A stretch of DNA of 64,000 nt from Paraburkholderia unamae (GCF_003268775.1 NZ_QLSU01000001.1:248001-312000); one strand, 5' to 3'. Shown: positions 25,324 to 34,342, counted from the stretch's first letter. Numbers and translations are program-made. Notes: generated by a model not told the origin, from the sequence alone.

Positions 25324-25376
25324 ATCAGCGCTTGAACCCACACTTGAACCCGCGCGTGAATTAGCGCTTGAATCAG
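25318..25376. repeat. Short imperfect direct repeats downstream of LysR gene
   Basis: Four to five degenerate units of about 14 bp around the core GCTTGAA (CGCTTGAATCAG, CGCTTGAACC, CACTTGAACC, CGCGTGAATTAG, CGCTTGAATCAG) begin at the LysR stop codon. They look like local slippage of the gene end, as in-frame stops recur. There are no uniform spacers, so this is not a CRISPR. Confidence 0.6.
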
Positions 25377-25399
25377 CGGGCAAAAGCGATCTCACCGTT

Positions 25400-26494
25400 T
25401 TAGAACGACGTGAGCACGCCCGCCACGATCGAGCTTGCGGTGGCGCCCGGCTTGCCGACCGGCACGGCGCCGCCGCCCGCGCCATTGATCGAAAACGCGG
25501 CGTGCTCGCCGTTGTGAACCATGGCCGCGCCCGTGTAGAGCACCGTGCGCTTCGAGAGCGGATAGTCGAGGCGCAGCCCGTACGAGTCGGCGTTGCCCGC
25601 GCTGTCCGCGATCTTGTGATAGTGGCCGTAGCTCACGAGCAGCGACGCCTTGCCGATGGGCACGGTCGCGTTGAATTCGAAGAAGTCGTTGTGCGGGTTC
25701 GAATAGGCGCTCGCGACCGCGGTGCTCACGTCAGGCCCGCCGCGATGCCGCAAATAAATGAACGCGGGCTTGACGAAGCCAAAATCATAGGAGATCGCGC
25801 CGAGCGCGTAATTGCCGGTGCCGGTGGGGCTCGTCGCCGAGAGCGCGGCGGCCGTTGCCGTGCTGAACTTCTGCTGCATGTAATCGACGTCGATCGAGAG
25901 CGGCCCGTTCGCGTAGTTGATGCCCGCGCCGTAGGTGTCGCCGAGCGTGGAAGGCACATTGCCCGCGCCATTGGCCCCGCGCGAGGCGGTGGCGCGCAGC
26001 AAGAAGCCCGCGACACGCGGCGACGTGTAGCGCAGCGTGTTGCTCGTGCGCAGGAACCACGGCTGCACGAAATTGTTCGACGCATTGCCCCACGCGAGAC
26101 CCGCGCCGTAGCCCGGCAAGCTGTAGGTCACGAACGAGGTGTGCAGGATCGTGTAGGTTTCACCGGCCTGCAACCCGCCGAACGGCCCCGTCAATCCGAC
26201 CCAGGCCTCGCGGCCAAAAAGCGAGCCGTTGCCGCTGATCGCCCCCGTGGCGGAGTTGAAACCATTCTCGAGCTTGAAGATCGCGGCATAGCCGCCGCCG
26301 AGGTCCTCGACGCCTTTCAAGCCCCATTGCGTTGCGAACAGATTGCCCGTACCCATGCGCACCACGTGGTTAGGCCCGAAATTCGCGTATTCGATCGACG
26401 TGTCGATACGGCCGTAGAGCGTGAGGCTCGATTGCGCGAAAGCGGGCGCCGCCGCCATGCCCATGAGTGAAATACACCACTTCCAGTTGGTCAT
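25400..26494 (-). CDS. Gram-negative general porin (OmpC/Omp32-like)
   Basis: Outer-membrane 16-stranded trimeric porin of the Burkholderia type, 364 aa. Signal peptide MTNWKWCISLMGMAAAPAFA is followed by the mature start QSSLTLYGRIDTSIEYA. Strand repeats such as WGLKGVEDLGGGYAAIFKLE and GREAWVGLTGPFGGLQAGET are typical. The constriction region and a terminal Phe (GVLTSF), the BAM recognition signal, are present. The start at 26494 follows GGACGAAAAGA. It is divergent from the iac-linked MFS permease across 341 bp, so it may let the same compound across the outer membrane, but this is inference. Confidence 0.88.
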   Translation of the reverse strand: MTNWKWCISLMGMAAAPAFAQSSLTLYGRIDTSIEYANFGPNHVVRMGTGNLFATQWGLKGVEDLGGGYAAIFKLENGFNSATGAISGNGSLFGREAWVGLTGPFGGLQAGETYTILHTSFVTYSLPGYGAGLAWGNASNNFVQPWFLRTSNTLRYTSPRVAGFLLRATASRGANGAGNVPSTLGDTYGAGINYANGPLSIDVDYMQQKFSTATAAALSATSPTGTGNYALGAISYDFGFVKPAFIYLRHRGGPDVSTAVASAYSNPHNDFFEFNATVPIGKASLLVSYGHYHKIADSAGNADSYGLRLDYPLSKRTVLYTGAAMVHNGEHAAFSINGAGGGAVPVGKPGATASSIVAGVLTSF

Positions 26495-26835
26495 TCTTTT
26501 CGTCCCCGCGATAAAGATGAAGAATCGGGGCGAGTCTAGAAAGGCCAATATGGAACGTCGATCAAAGCGGCCATATATCACTTATAGATGCAATTCATGA
26601 GCACCGCGCCATGCGGCGCATGCGGGCCCAAGCCCCTGTAAATACACGATTTTCCAGGCGCCTCCTGGTAATTTCTTTAGCCCGGTCGGTAATTGCGAGC
26701 AGACGCATGGGAAATGTGCGCCTATGTCTGTGAAATTTGTTTGCGTACGCTGGTCCACCTGTGTCCATTCGCGAGAGACGGAATGGCGCACGCGGCCACG
26801 CGCTCACAACACGATCGACATATCGGAGAACCGGA
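26495..26835. other. Divergent promoter region, porin / MFS permease
   Basis: A 341-bp region, AT-richer near the porin side (ATATCACTTATAG). It contains one copy of the TCTTTAG block shared with the iacA and iacG promoters, listed separately. No gene is visible. Confidence 0.55.
26664..26694 (+). promoter_or_regulatory. Putative iac two-component operator, copy 1 (MFS promoter)
   Basis: CCTGGT at 26664-26669 is followed by ATTTCTTTAG at 26671-26680 and then a CCGGTCGGTAA run. The ten-base ATTTCTTTAG is identical to the copy upstream of iacA, and CCTGGT recurs in the copy upstream of iacG. It ends about 142 bp before the MFS start codon, close to the spacing of the other two copies. Confidence 0.45.
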
Positions 26836-28266
26836 ATGAACCCCACCCCAGGCAGGACGGCTCGCGCCACGCCAGCGAGCGAGAAAAGCACCAGGCGTTA
26901 CACGTATGAGTGGTACGTTGTGCTGATCTGCATGCTTGCCTATGTCTTTTCATTCGTCGATCGCCAGGTGCTGGCGCTCATGATCGAGCCGATCAAGCGC
27001 GACCTGCACCTCACCGACACGCAGTTCAGCCTCGTGCACGGCTTCGCGTTCTCGCTGTTCTACGCGGTGATGGGCATCCCGCTCGCGTATCTCGCCGACC
27101 GCTACGCGCGCCCGCGCATCATCGCCACGGGCATCGCACTCTGGAGCGTCGCCACGGCCGCCTGTGGCGTGAGCCAGAATTTCCTGCACATGTTCCTCGC
27201 CCGCATGAGCGTGGGCGTGGGCGAAGCCTCGCTCTCGCCGGGCACCTATTCGATGCTCGCCGACTTCTTTCCCAAGGAGAAGCTCGGCCGCGCCGCGGGC
27301 GTGTATTCGCTCGGCTCGTTCATTGGCGGCGGCATTGCGTTCCTGATCGGCGGCTATGTGATCGCGCTGCTCAAGCAGGCTTCGATGGTCACGCTGCCCA
27401 TTGTCGGCTCGGTGCATGCCTGGCAGGTGACGTTCTTTATCGTCGGCCTGCCAGGCTTGCTCGTGGGTCTCCTCTTTATCCTCACGGTGCGCGATCCGCA
27501 GCGCAAAGGCCTCGTGCAGGACGCAAACGGCCAGGCGCGGCGCGTCTCGCTCGCCGACTCGGCGCGCTTCATTCGTTCGCATGGCAAAACGTTTTTCTGC
27601 CACTACGTGGGCTTCTCGTTCTACGCGATGACGCTGTTCTGCCTCATGAGCTGGACCCCGGCGTTCTATATCCGGCGCTTCGGCATGTCGCCGGTGGAAG
27701 CGGGCTACACGCTCGGCACGATCCTGCTCGTCGCGAACACGACCGGCGTTTTCTGCGGCGGCTGGCTCAACGACTGGCTGCTGCGCCGCGGCCGCACCGA
27801 CGGCCCCATGCTCGCGGGCTGCATCGGCGCGGCGGCCATGCTGCTGCCCGCCGCGGCGTTCACCCAGGTGGACAGCCTCGCCGGCTCGCTCACGCTGCTC
27901 GTGATCGCGATGTTCTTCGCCTCGTTCCCGATGCCGACCTCCACCGCCGCGATGCAAACCCTCGCACCCAACCAGATGCGCGCGCAAATCTCCGCCGTGT
28001 TCCTGCTCATCTCGAACCTGATCGGCCTTGGCATCGGCACCACGCTCGTCGCGCTGCTGACCGACAAGGTGTTCGGCTCGCCACTCGCCGTCGGCCACTC
28101 CATGTCGATCGTGAGCCTCGTCGCGGCGCTGCTCGCGGCCGTGCTGCTCGGGTTCGGCTGCCGCCCGTTCCGCCTGAGCATCGAGCGCGAGCAGTCGCAG
28201 GGCGAAAGCGCCGCCGTGGACGCCCAAAGCGCCGTGGCAGCGCCGCTGAGCGCCACGCGCGCCTGA
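26836..28266 (+). CDS. MFS permease associated with the iac genes
   Basis: Inner-membrane major facilitator, 476 aa, about 12 hydrophobic segments. The first helix reads YVVLICMLAYVFSFVDRQVL, followed by the family A-motif AYLADRYARPRIIATGI and the GVGEASLSPGTYSMLADFFP segment of Spinster-like transporters. GGAG seven bases before ATG 26836 fixes the start. In P. phytofirmans PsJN an MFS gene is part of the iac set and is linked to removal of dioxindole-3-acetate, and this gene fits that role by position and by its shared promoter motif. The substrate assignment is inference. A hairpin terminator follows. Confidence 0.75.
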   Translation: MNPTPGRTARATPASEKSTRRYTYEWYVVLICMLAYVFSFVDRQVLALMIEPIKRDLHLTDTQFSLVHGFAFSLFYAVMGIPLAYLADRYARPRIIATGIALWSVATAACGVSQNFLHMFLARMSVGVGEASLSPGTYSMLADFFPKEKLGRAAGVYSLGSFIGGGIAFLIGGYVIALLKQASMVTLPIVGSVHAWQVTFFIVGLPGLLVGLLFILTVRDPQRKGLVQDANGQARRVSLADSARFIRSHGKTFFCHYVGFSFYAMTLFCLMSWTPAFYIRRFGMSPVEAGYTLGTILLVANTTGVFCGGWLNDWLLRRGRTDGPMLAGCIGAAAMLLPAAAFTQVDSLAGSLTLLVIAMFFASFPMPTSTAAMQTLAPNQMRAQISAVFLLISNLIGLGIGTTLVALLTDKVFGSPLAVGHSMSIVSLVAALLAAVLLGFGCRPFRLSIEREQSQGESAAVDAQSAVAAPLSATRA

Positions 28267-28275
28267 TCGAGCCCG

Positions 28276-28328
28276 GGCCTCCCGTCGCCCGCATTATCAA
28301 TGGCATTTATCCGGGAGGCCATTTTTTA
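28276..28328 (+). terminator. Rho-independent terminator after MFS gene
   Basis: Stem GGCCTCCCG (28276-28284) and CGGGAGGCC (28312-28320) with a 27-nt loop, then ATTTTTTAT. It separates the MFS gene from iacF. Confidence 0.7.
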
Positions 28329-28456
28329 TCGATTTGCCGGATCGACCGGGCCGCCGTATGCTCGGTCCAACCGCTCGCGCCTCGCGCGCGATCGTTCCAG
28401 TTCCATCCAGTTCCTTATAGTGCGGCATCCCGCCGTTTCAGCGATCGGGCCTCATC

Positions 28457-29428
28457 ATGCAAGCCAACACATTCAAGGTCCGCGTAGACGCCATGCGCGA
28501 CGAAGCCAGCGGCATTCGCTCATTCAGCATTTCGCGGCTCGACGGCAAGCCGTTCGACGCCTACGAGCCGGGCGCGCATATCGACGTCACGGCGCCTTCC
28601 GGTGTCACGCGCCAGTATTCGCTGTGCGGCGACCCCGACGAGCGCGCCGCACAGATCTTCGCCGTGAAGCGTGAAAACGCGTCGCGCGGCGGCTCCCGTT
28701 CGCTGCACGACGACGTGTCGATCGGCACCGAGCTTTCGGTGGGTGCGCCGCGCAACCTGTTCCAGCTGGCGCCGATGGCGCAGCGCCATGTGCTCATTGG
28801 CGCGGGCATCGGCATTACCCCGCTGCTTTCGATGGCGTACCGCCTCATCAAGCTCGACGCTCCGTTCGAACTGCACTACTTCGCACGCGGCGAGGAACAC
28901 GCGGCATTCCTGCCGCTGCTCGCGCGCGCGCCGTTTGCGGATTACGTGAAGCTGCATTTCGGCGTGGAGCCCGATGCGCTGGACGGCGCACTCGTGTCGT
29001 GCCTCGCCAGCGCCGAGCCGGGCACGCACGTTTATACCTGCGGGCCTTCGGCGTTCATGGAGCGCGTGGTCGGCACGGCCGCCACGCGTCTGCCTGAAGA
29101 CGCGATCCACCTCGAACGTTTCGCGGCCGAACCCGCCGCGCCCGAAAGCGGCGCGGCGCTCGAAGCATTCGACGTGCAGGTGGCAAGCACGGGCCAGACG
29201 GTGCGCGTAGAAAAGAACACGTCGATAGTCGATGCGCTGGCAACGATCGGCATCGAAGTCGATACGTCGTGCGGCGAAGGCGTATGCGGCACCTGCATGG
29301 TCGACGTGGTGACGGGCGAGCCCGAGCATCGCGACCATTGTTTGAGCAAGGCCGAGCGCGCGAGCAACAAGGTGATCTGCTGCTGCATCTCGCGCTCGCG
29401 CTCGCCGGTGCTCGTGCTGGATATCTAG
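28457..29428 (+). CDS. iacF: IacF-like PDR/VanB-type oxygenase reductase
   Basis: Iron-sulfur flavoprotein, 323 aa, that passes electrons from NADH to the IacCD oxygenase. Domains in order: FMN binding (TRQYSLCGDP, Arg52-Gln-Tyr-Ser), NAD binding (LIGAGIGITPLLSMAYRLIK and TYTCGPSAFM-like YTCGPSAFMERV), and a C-terminal plant-type 2Fe-2S domain with Cys272, Cys277 and Cys280 (CGEGVCGTC) and the fourth ligand among three consecutive Cys at 308-310. The gene order FMN-NAD-FeS is that of phthalate dioxygenase reductase. It stands apart from iacCD behind the convergent LysR gene. The iac assignment comes from neighbourhood. Confidence 0.85.
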   Translation: MQANTFKVRVDAMRDEASGIRSFSISRLDGKPFDAYEPGAHIDVTAPSGVTRQYSLCGDPDERAAQIFAVKRENASRGGSRSLHDDVSIGTELSVGAPRNLFQLAPMAQRHVLIGAGIGITPLLSMAYRLIKLDAPFELHYFARGEEHAAFLPLLARAPFADYVKLHFGVEPDALDGALVSCLASAEPGTHVYTCGPSAFMERVVGTAATRLPEDAIHLERFAAEPAAPESGAALEAFDVQVASTGQTVRVEKNTSIVDALATIGIEVDTSCGEGVCGTCMVDVVTGEPEHRDHCLSKAERASNKVICCCISRSRSPVLVLDI

Positions 29429-29452
29429 AAGGGCGCGCGCACGCCGCTACGA

Positions 29453-30379
29453 TCAGGGGCGCGCCGCGTCGAAGCGCGCCATGATGCCTTGAATGAGTTC
29501 GCGCATCCACGCAATGCCTTCGTCCTCGTGGAAATGCTCGTGCCAGTGCATCGTCACGGCCGCCACGGGCACCTTCACCGGCAATGCGTAAATCTGGAAG
29601 CGTCCGTCCGGATTGAAGAGGTGCGCGAGTCTGCGCGGTAACGTCGCGTACAGATCCGTTACCGCCAGCACGCCCGGCAGCGCCACGAAGTGCGGCAATT
29701 CGAGCGCGATATTGCGGCCCACGCCCTGCGAGCGCAGCGCGTCGTCCAGCGCGTGGTGACTGTGCTCGACCGACCTCACCTGCACATGCGAAGCCTCGAC
29801 GAACTGCGCGAGGCTGAGCGCATCGCCGCGCGGCAAACCACGCCGGCGCCGCGTCATGCACACATACGTTTCCTCGAAGAGCAACTGATGACGCGTACGC
29901 GAAGTCAGCTCAGGCAGGTTGCCGATCGCGAAGTCGAGCCGACTCGCGCGCAGCGCGTCCTCGATCTCCTCCACGGGCAGCGGCTCCACACATACCTTGA
30001 TTTGCGGCGCTTCACGATGCAGCGCCTCGCAAATCGGCGGCAGATACGCCATTTCCCCCGCGTCCGAAAGCGAAAGTCTGAACGTGCGCGTGCTCACCGC
30101 CGGATCGAAGCGCTCGGCATAGCGCAGCGCTTCGCGCACGGTGTCGAGCGCGCGCCCGACGATCGTGGCCAGCTCCAGCGCGACCGGCGTGGGCTGCATG
30201 CCCGCGCGCGTACGGATGAATAGCGGGTCGTCGAACAGCGCGCGCAGGCGCGACAGCGAATAGCTGATGGCGGGCTGCGAAAGCGCGAGGCGCTCGCCCG
30301 CCTTCGTGAGGCTGCGCTCCTCGACGATCGCGTGAAAAACCCGCAGCAGATTGAGATCGACCTGATCGAGTGAAGGCAT
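29453..30379 (-). CDS. LysR-family regulator of the iac dioxygenase genes
   Basis: LysR regulator, 308 aa, NahR/NodD-like, with DNA-binding segment VDLNLLRVFHAIVEERSLTK and LALSQPAISYSLSRLRALFD. The effector domain begins TRTFRLSLSDAGEMAYLPPI. It is divergent from iacC across 153 bp, the usual arrangement for a LysR regulator and its target. In P. phytofirmans a LysR protein responds to dioxindole-3-acetate in iac control, and this is the probable counterpart. It starts at ATG 30379. Confidence 0.88.
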   Translation of the reverse strand: MPSLDQVDLNLLRVFHAIVEERSLTKAGERLALSQPAISYSLSRLRALFDDPLFIRTRAGMQPTPVALELATIVGRALDTVREALRYAERFDPAVSTRTFRLSLSDAGEMAYLPPICEALHREAPQIKVCVEPLPVEEIEDALRASRLDFAIGNLPELTSRTRHQLLFEETYVCMTRRRRGLPRGDALSLAQFVEASHVQVRSVEHSHHALDDALRSQGVGRNIALELPHFVALPGVLAVTDLYATLPRRLAHLFNPDGRFQIYALPVKVPVAAVTMHWHEHFHEDEGIAWMRELIQGIMARFDAARP

Positions 30380-30407
30380 GGTTTTATCAGCCGTATTTAT
30401 GTGAGGT

Positions 30408-30427
30408 TCAATTTTAGATCGATTTGA
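30408..30427. promoter_or_regulatory. Candidate LysR binding site in the LysR/iacC gap
   Basis: TCAATTTTAGATCGATTTGA has TCAA/TTGA arms around an AT-rich centre, resembling a LysR T-N11-A box with dyad symmetry. It sits 29 bp upstream of the LysR start and about 105 bp upstream of iacC, where an autoregulatory and activating site would be expected. It is assigned by pattern only. Confidence 0.35.
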
Positions 30428-30532
30428 CGTATGGAGCACCGCAGACGAGACTTCAATCAACGCGCGGGCGGCAAACGAGCCGCGCTTCAATAACCTCGCG
30501 AGACATCGCGACCACCCCGATACTCCGACACC

Positions 30533-31810
30533 ATGAGCGATACCTGGCAGACCATCGACACGAGTACGCTGCGCGGCCGCGTAGAGACGGACCGCATCGC
30601 GCCTTCGCTGTACTACGATCCGGCGCTGTTCGAAGCGGAACTCGAACGCATTTTCTACAAGACGTGGATCTGGGTCGCGCACGAAAGCGAACTGCCCAAC
30701 GCGGGCGACTTCCGCACCACCACCATCGGCCGCCAGCCCGTGATCGTCGTGCGCGACAAGACGGGCACGGTGAACGTGCTGCAAAACCGCTGCCGCCATC
30801 GCGGCGCGACCGTGTGCGAGGAGCACAAGGGCAACGCCAAGGGTTTCACGTGCCCCTACCATAGCTGGTCGTACGCGCTCGACGGCACGCTGCGCGCGCT
30901 GCCCTATGGCGACGGCTACGAAGGCGTGTGCGAAAAGGGCGACCTGCCGCTCGAAAAGCTGCGCGTGGGCATTTATCAAGGCCTGATTTTCGCGAGCTTC
31001 AACCCGGAAATCGAACCGCTCGAAGACTTCCTCGGCGGCGCGAAGCCGTGGATCGACCTCTTTATGAAGCAGGGCGCGGGCTACCCCGTGAAGGCCAACG
31101 GCGAGCACAAGTTCAAGTTCAAGGGCAACTGGAAAATCCAGCTCGAAAACACCACCGACCTCTATCACTTCCCCGTCGTGCACAAGTCGTGGATGAAGTC
31201 GATCGACGACGAAACGGCCGCCGCCATCACGAGCTTCATGACGAGCGATCAGGCCTTCTGCCGCTCGCTTGGCAACGGCCACAGTCTCGCCGTGCTCGTG
31301 CCCGAACTCGTGGACCTCGACGAGGACGACGGCGCGCCGCTGCCCGAGCGCTTCCAGGAACTGGCCTCACAACTCGCCGAACGCCATACGCCCGAAGAAG
31401 TGCGCCGCATCGTGCGCTCCCTCATGGGCGTGGGCTTCAACCTGAACCTGTTCCCGAACCTCGCGCTTTCGATGGCGTTCTTCCGCGTGCTGCGCCCGAT
31501 TTCCGCCGAGGAAACCGAAATCCGCCACGTGGCGCTCGCCATGGACGGCGGCCCCGAGGAAGCCAACCGCGTGCGCCTGCGTATTCACGAGCATTTCCAG
31601 GGCCCGTTCGGCTTTGGCAGCCCTGACGACGCCGAAGCCTGGGAGCGCGTGCAACGCGGCTCGCACGCCGGACCCAACATTCCAATTCTCGTGAATCGCG
31701 GTCTGAACCGCGAAACGACGGCCGCGAACGGAGAAAAGACCGCGCACGCCACCGACGAAACCGGCATGCGCGAAGCGTATGCGCAGTGGCGCGCCATGAT
31801 GGAGGCATGA
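30533..31810 (+). CDS. iacC: IacC-like ring-hydroxylating dioxygenase alpha subunit
   Basis: Catalytic subunit of a Rieske non-heme iron oxygenase, 425 aa, predicted to act on oxidised indole-3-acetate intermediates on the way to catechol. The Rieske cluster ligands are Cys87-x-His89 (NRCRHRG) and Cys107-x2-His110 (CPYHSW). The mononuclear iron site shows His212 and His217 in NTTDLYHFPVVH, with the bridging Asp209. The C-terminal SRPBCC domain is complete. The stop overlaps the start of iacD. Electrons should come from IacF. It follows the IAA-degradation scheme worked out in Pseudomonas and Paraburkholderia. Confidence 0.88.
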   Translation: MSDTWQTIDTSTLRGRVETDRIAPSLYYDPALFEAELERIFYKTWIWVAHESELPNAGDFRTTTIGRQPVIVVRDKTGTVNVLQNRCRHRGATVCEEHKGNAKGFTCPYHSWSYALDGTLRALPYGDGYEGVCEKGDLPLEKLRVGIYQGLIFASFNPEIEPLEDFLGGAKPWIDLFMKQGAGYPVKANGEHKFKFKGNWKIQLENTTDLYHFPVVHKSWMKSIDDETAAAITSFMTSDQAFCRSLGNGHSLAVLVPELVDLDEDDGAPLPERFQELASQLAERHTPEEVRRIVRSLMGVGFNLNLFPNLALSMAFFRVLRPISAEETEIRHVALAMDGGPEEANRVRLRIHEHFQGPFGFGSPDDAEAWERVQRGSHAGPNIPILVNRGLNRETTAANGEKTAHATDETGMREAYAQWRAMMEA

Positions 31811-32307
31811 TGGACGATCGAAACGTACTCAACTCGCAAGAGACCTTTACGCGCGCCGTGCAGTTCATCTGGCGCGAAGCCGAGATGCTGGACCGCCGTG
31901 AATACAGCGCATGGCTCGACCTGTGGGACCCGCAGGGTTACTACGTCGTGCCAATCGATCCGCACACGACCGACTTCGCCGCCACGCTGAACTACGCGTA
32001 CGACGACCAGCACATGCGCGAAATGCGCGTGCAGCGCATGACCTCGGGCTATTCGGCATCGGCAAGCGACGCGGCGCGCACGGTGCGCACGGTCTCGCGC
32101 TTCACGCTGTCGAGCGACGCGGCCGACACCGTGGAAGTGAAGTCGGCGCAGGTCATCGTCGCGTACAAGCGCGGCGCGAACACGATTTTCGCGGCCGACC
32201 TCACGCACCGCATCAGCTTCGCGAGCGGCGAGCCCAGGCTGCTGCAAAAGGTGATCCGCCTGATCGATTCGACCGAAGCGCTGAGCGCCATCGGCTTCCT
32301 GCTCTAA
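31807..32307 (+). CDS. iacD: IacD-like ring-hydroxylating dioxygenase beta subunit
   Basis: Small structural subunit of the Rieske oxygenase, 166 aa, NTF2/SnoaL fold. It shows VQFIWREAEMLDRREYSAWL, DLWDPQGYYVVPID and LTHRISFASGEPRLLQKVIR, typical of beta subunits. Two adjacent ATG codons (31807, 31810) follow GGAGGC; the first overlaps the iacC stop within ATGA, so alpha and beta are translationally coupled. It has no catalytic metal site. Confidence 0.88.
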   Translation: MMDDRNVLNSQETFTRAVQFIWREAEMLDRREYSAWLDLWDPQGYYVVPIDPHTTDFAATLNYAYDDQHMREMRVQRMTSGYSASASDAARTVRTVSRFTLSSDAADTVEVKSAQVIVAYKRGANTIFAADLTHRISFASGEPRLLQKVIRLIDSTEALSAIGFLL

Positions 32308-32358
32308 CAAGACAGGGGCGCGCGGCCGGTCTTGCGCGCCCCGCTTCCATTCGAATTC

Positions 32359-32745
32359 ATGCCTACACTCGAAGTCTATTTGCCCGCGGGCCACGAAGAA
32401 GCCCGCAAGGCCGCGCTGATCGGGCGGCTCACGGAGGCCACCGTCGAAGCGATCGGCGCGCCCGCCGAAGCCGTGCGCATTCTGCTGAGCGAGCTGGCCG
32501 ACACGCATTACGGCATTGGCGGCAAGCGCGCCGCGGACGGCGCGCCGCCCGCGTTGCCGGTCATCGTCGCGATCTTGATCGCGGGACGCACGCTCGAACA
32601 GAAAGCCGCACTGATCGATGCGCTTGCAACCACCAGCGCCGACGTGCTCGACTCGCCGCTCGACGCCACGCGCGTCATCATCAAGGACATACCGAATACC
32701 GACTTCGGCCTTGGCGGCAAAACGGCGCGCTCGCTCGGGCGCTAA
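32359..32745 (+). CDS. Tandem-fused tautomerase (two 4-oxalocrotonate tautomerase-like halves)
   Basis: Tautomerase-superfamily protein, 128 aa, made of two homologous halves. Residues 2-58 (PTLEVYLPAGHEE... to HYGIGGKRA) and 67-124 (PVIVAILIAGRTL... to DFGLGGKTA) align along their length. Pro2 gives the free catalytic amine of the first half; the second half starts with internal Pro67, which cannot have one. P. phytofirmans iac genes include a tautomerase needed to clear dioxindole-3-acetate, and this gene, directly after iacCD, matches. ATG 32359 is chosen so that Pro is residue 2; its ribosome site is poor, so expression may depend on iacCD translation. Confidence 0.8.
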   Translation: MPTLEVYLPAGHEEARKAALIGRLTEATVEAIGAPAEAVRILLSELADTHYGIGGKRAADGAPPALPVIVAILIAGRTLEQKAALIDALATTSADVLDSPLDATRVIIKDIPNTDFGLGGKTARSLGR

Positions 32746-32776
32746 CGTTACGAATTGAGACGTTAAAGCCGGGCCA

Positions 32777-34243
32777 TCAGTTGAGCGGCAACGCAAACCG
32801 GCATTCGAGCCCGCCGCCGGGGCCGGGTTGCGCCCAGATCGTGCCGCCGTGCCGCGTGACGATGTTCTTGCACAGCGACAGGCCAATGCCGTTGCCGCCC
32901 GCCTTCGACGACGAAAAGCCGTCGAACAGCCGCCCGTGCGCGTCGGCGGGCACGCCGGGACCGTTGTCGATCACGCTCACGATTGCCTTGCCGTCTTGTT
33001 GCTCGCACGCAAGCGTCAGATCGCGCCGGTCCGCGTCCACGTCCGCCAATGCGTCGATCGCGTTGAACGCGAGATTCAGCACCACCTGGCCGATCAAAAC
33101 ACGTTCGCACAACACGGGCAGCACCGCCTTGGGTTGCACGATATGCACTCGTACCCCCGCATCGCGCGCGCGCAGTTCGATGAAGTACGCCACGTCCGCG
33201 AGAATGTCGCGCAAGTCCGAACGGACCTCGGTCGGCTCGCGCTTCACGATATATTCGCGCACGCTCTTGATGATGAGCGCCGCATGCTCCGCCTGGCGGT
33301 CGGCGCTGCGCAGGCCCCAGATCGCGTCCTCAACCGGCCCCGCCTGTTCGAGCCGCCGGATCGCACCTTCGATGAAGTTGCGCACGGCAGCGAGCGGCTG
33401 GCTCAACTCGTGCGCAATGGCCGTCGCCATCTCGCCCATGGCGTTGTAACGCCCCGCGTATTCGAGCATGCGCGCTTCGGTGCGGCGCGCTTCCTCGATG
33501 CTGACTTCGTCGGAGATGTCGCGAAAGTGAATCAGCAGACCATCGAAATCGTCCTCGATCACGAGCCGCCGGCACGTGAGGCGCAGCCAGCAGCCGCTGC
33601 CGTCGCGCCGGATCATGCGGTAGCGTTGCGGCTCGGAGGGGTGCTGGAGCGGGGCGTCGTCGAGTTGTTCGGCAAGGCGTTCGCGGTCATGCTCGCCGCA
33701 GTAGTCGAACACCGCGCCCGGCGCCTGGCCCTCGGCAAGCCCGAGCAAACGCCGCCCCGAATCGCTGATGAATTCCACCTCGCCGTGATGCGTGAGCACC
33801 GCAACGCCTTCGCTCAGGTCCTGCATGAATTCGCGCAATCGCGTTTCATAGCGCCGCAATTCCTGGCGCACGGCCTCTTCCGCACTGATGTCGCGAAACT
33901 GCACCATCACGACAGCGCGCTCCTTGAGCGGCACATAGGTCGCGATGGCCTCGGAGAGCATGTCCTGCCCCGTGCGCGATCGATAACACCATTCGTAGCC
34001 CTGCGGCCCTTCGGTGATCGAACGGTCCATCGCCGCCACGGCGATTTCGCGCGCGTACTTCGGCTCGGGGCGCGTCATGTGGCGCGCCTTCAGCGGCAGC
34101 AATTCCTCCACGGAAAAGCCGAGCGCGATGCATGCGGCGCGATTGGCCCAGACAATCGCTTTCGTGCTCGCGTCGTGCAGCAGCACGCACATCGTCAAGG
34201 CGTCGAGCAGGCGTCGGAAGTCGTCGTCGGTGGGGTACGTCAT
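32777..34243 (-). CDS. iacS: Cytoplasmic PAS-domain histidine kinase of the iac cluster
   Basis: Sensor kinase, 488 aa, without membrane segments. Two PAS domains (about 8-120 and 137-245; the first with IVWANRAACIALGFSVEELL, the second with GCWLRLTCRRLVIEDDFDG) precede the kinase core: His278 in IAHELSQPLAAVRNFIEGA, N-box VVLNLAFNAIDAL, G-boxes DNGPGVP and GGNGIGLSLCK. Being soluble, it should sense an intracellular compound; in P. phytofirmans a two-component system responds to indole-3-acetate. Its partner regulator gene is 4.3 kb away on the same strand, on the far side of iacABIHE. The symbol is by analogy and is less certain than the family. Confidence 0.82.
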   Translation of the reverse strand: MTYPTDDDFRRLLDALTMCVLLHDASTKAIVWANRAACIALGFSVEELLPLKARHMTRPEPKYAREIAVAAMDRSITEGPQGYEWCYRSRTGQDMLSEAIATYVPLKERAVVMVQFRDISAEEAVRQELRRYETRLREFMQDLSEGVAVLTHHGEVEFISDSGRRLLGLAEGQAPGAVFDYCGEHDRERLAEQLDDAPLQHPSEPQRYRMIRRDGSGCWLRLTCRRLVIEDDFDGLLIHFRDISDEVSIEEARRTEARMLEYAGRYNAMGEMATAIAHELSQPLAAVRNFIEGAIRRLEQAGPVEDAIWGLRSADRQAEHAALIIKSVREYIVKREPTEVRSDLRDILADVAYFIELRARDAGVRVHIVQPKAVLPVLCERVLIGQVVLNLAFNAIDALADVDADRRDLTLACEQQDGKAIVSVIDNGPGVPADAHGRLFDGFSSSKAGGNGIGLSLCKNIVTRHGGTIWAQPGPGGGLECRFALPLN

Positions 34244-34318
34244 GATCGTGAGGTGAACGGCATGCCGCCTGGTGGTCCCCAGACGATACCATCCGGGCCG
34301 CGCGCGGGGAATCTGAAG

Positions 34319-34342
34319 ATTTCTTTAGGCGCGCGGGGAACG
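34319..34342 (+). promoter_or_regulatory. Putative iac two-component operator, copy 2 (iacA promoter)
   Basis: ATTTCTTTAGGCG at 34319-34331 followed by GGGGAACG at 34335-34342. Compared with the copy before iacG, 18 of 24 positions agree, including TCTTTAGGCG and GGGAACG. It ends 141 bp upstream of the iacA start codon in the region shared with the divergent kinase gene. Confidence 0.55.

Noticed and set aside
25318..25376. Repeats after the LysR gene considered as a CRISPR or iteron array
   Set aside because: Units are short and degenerate, have no regular spacers, and continue the gene end in frame; no cas or replication gene is near.
32332..32358. TTG start giving nine more residues to the tautomerase
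   Set aside because: It would block the Pro2 amine that the enzyme family needs for catalysis.
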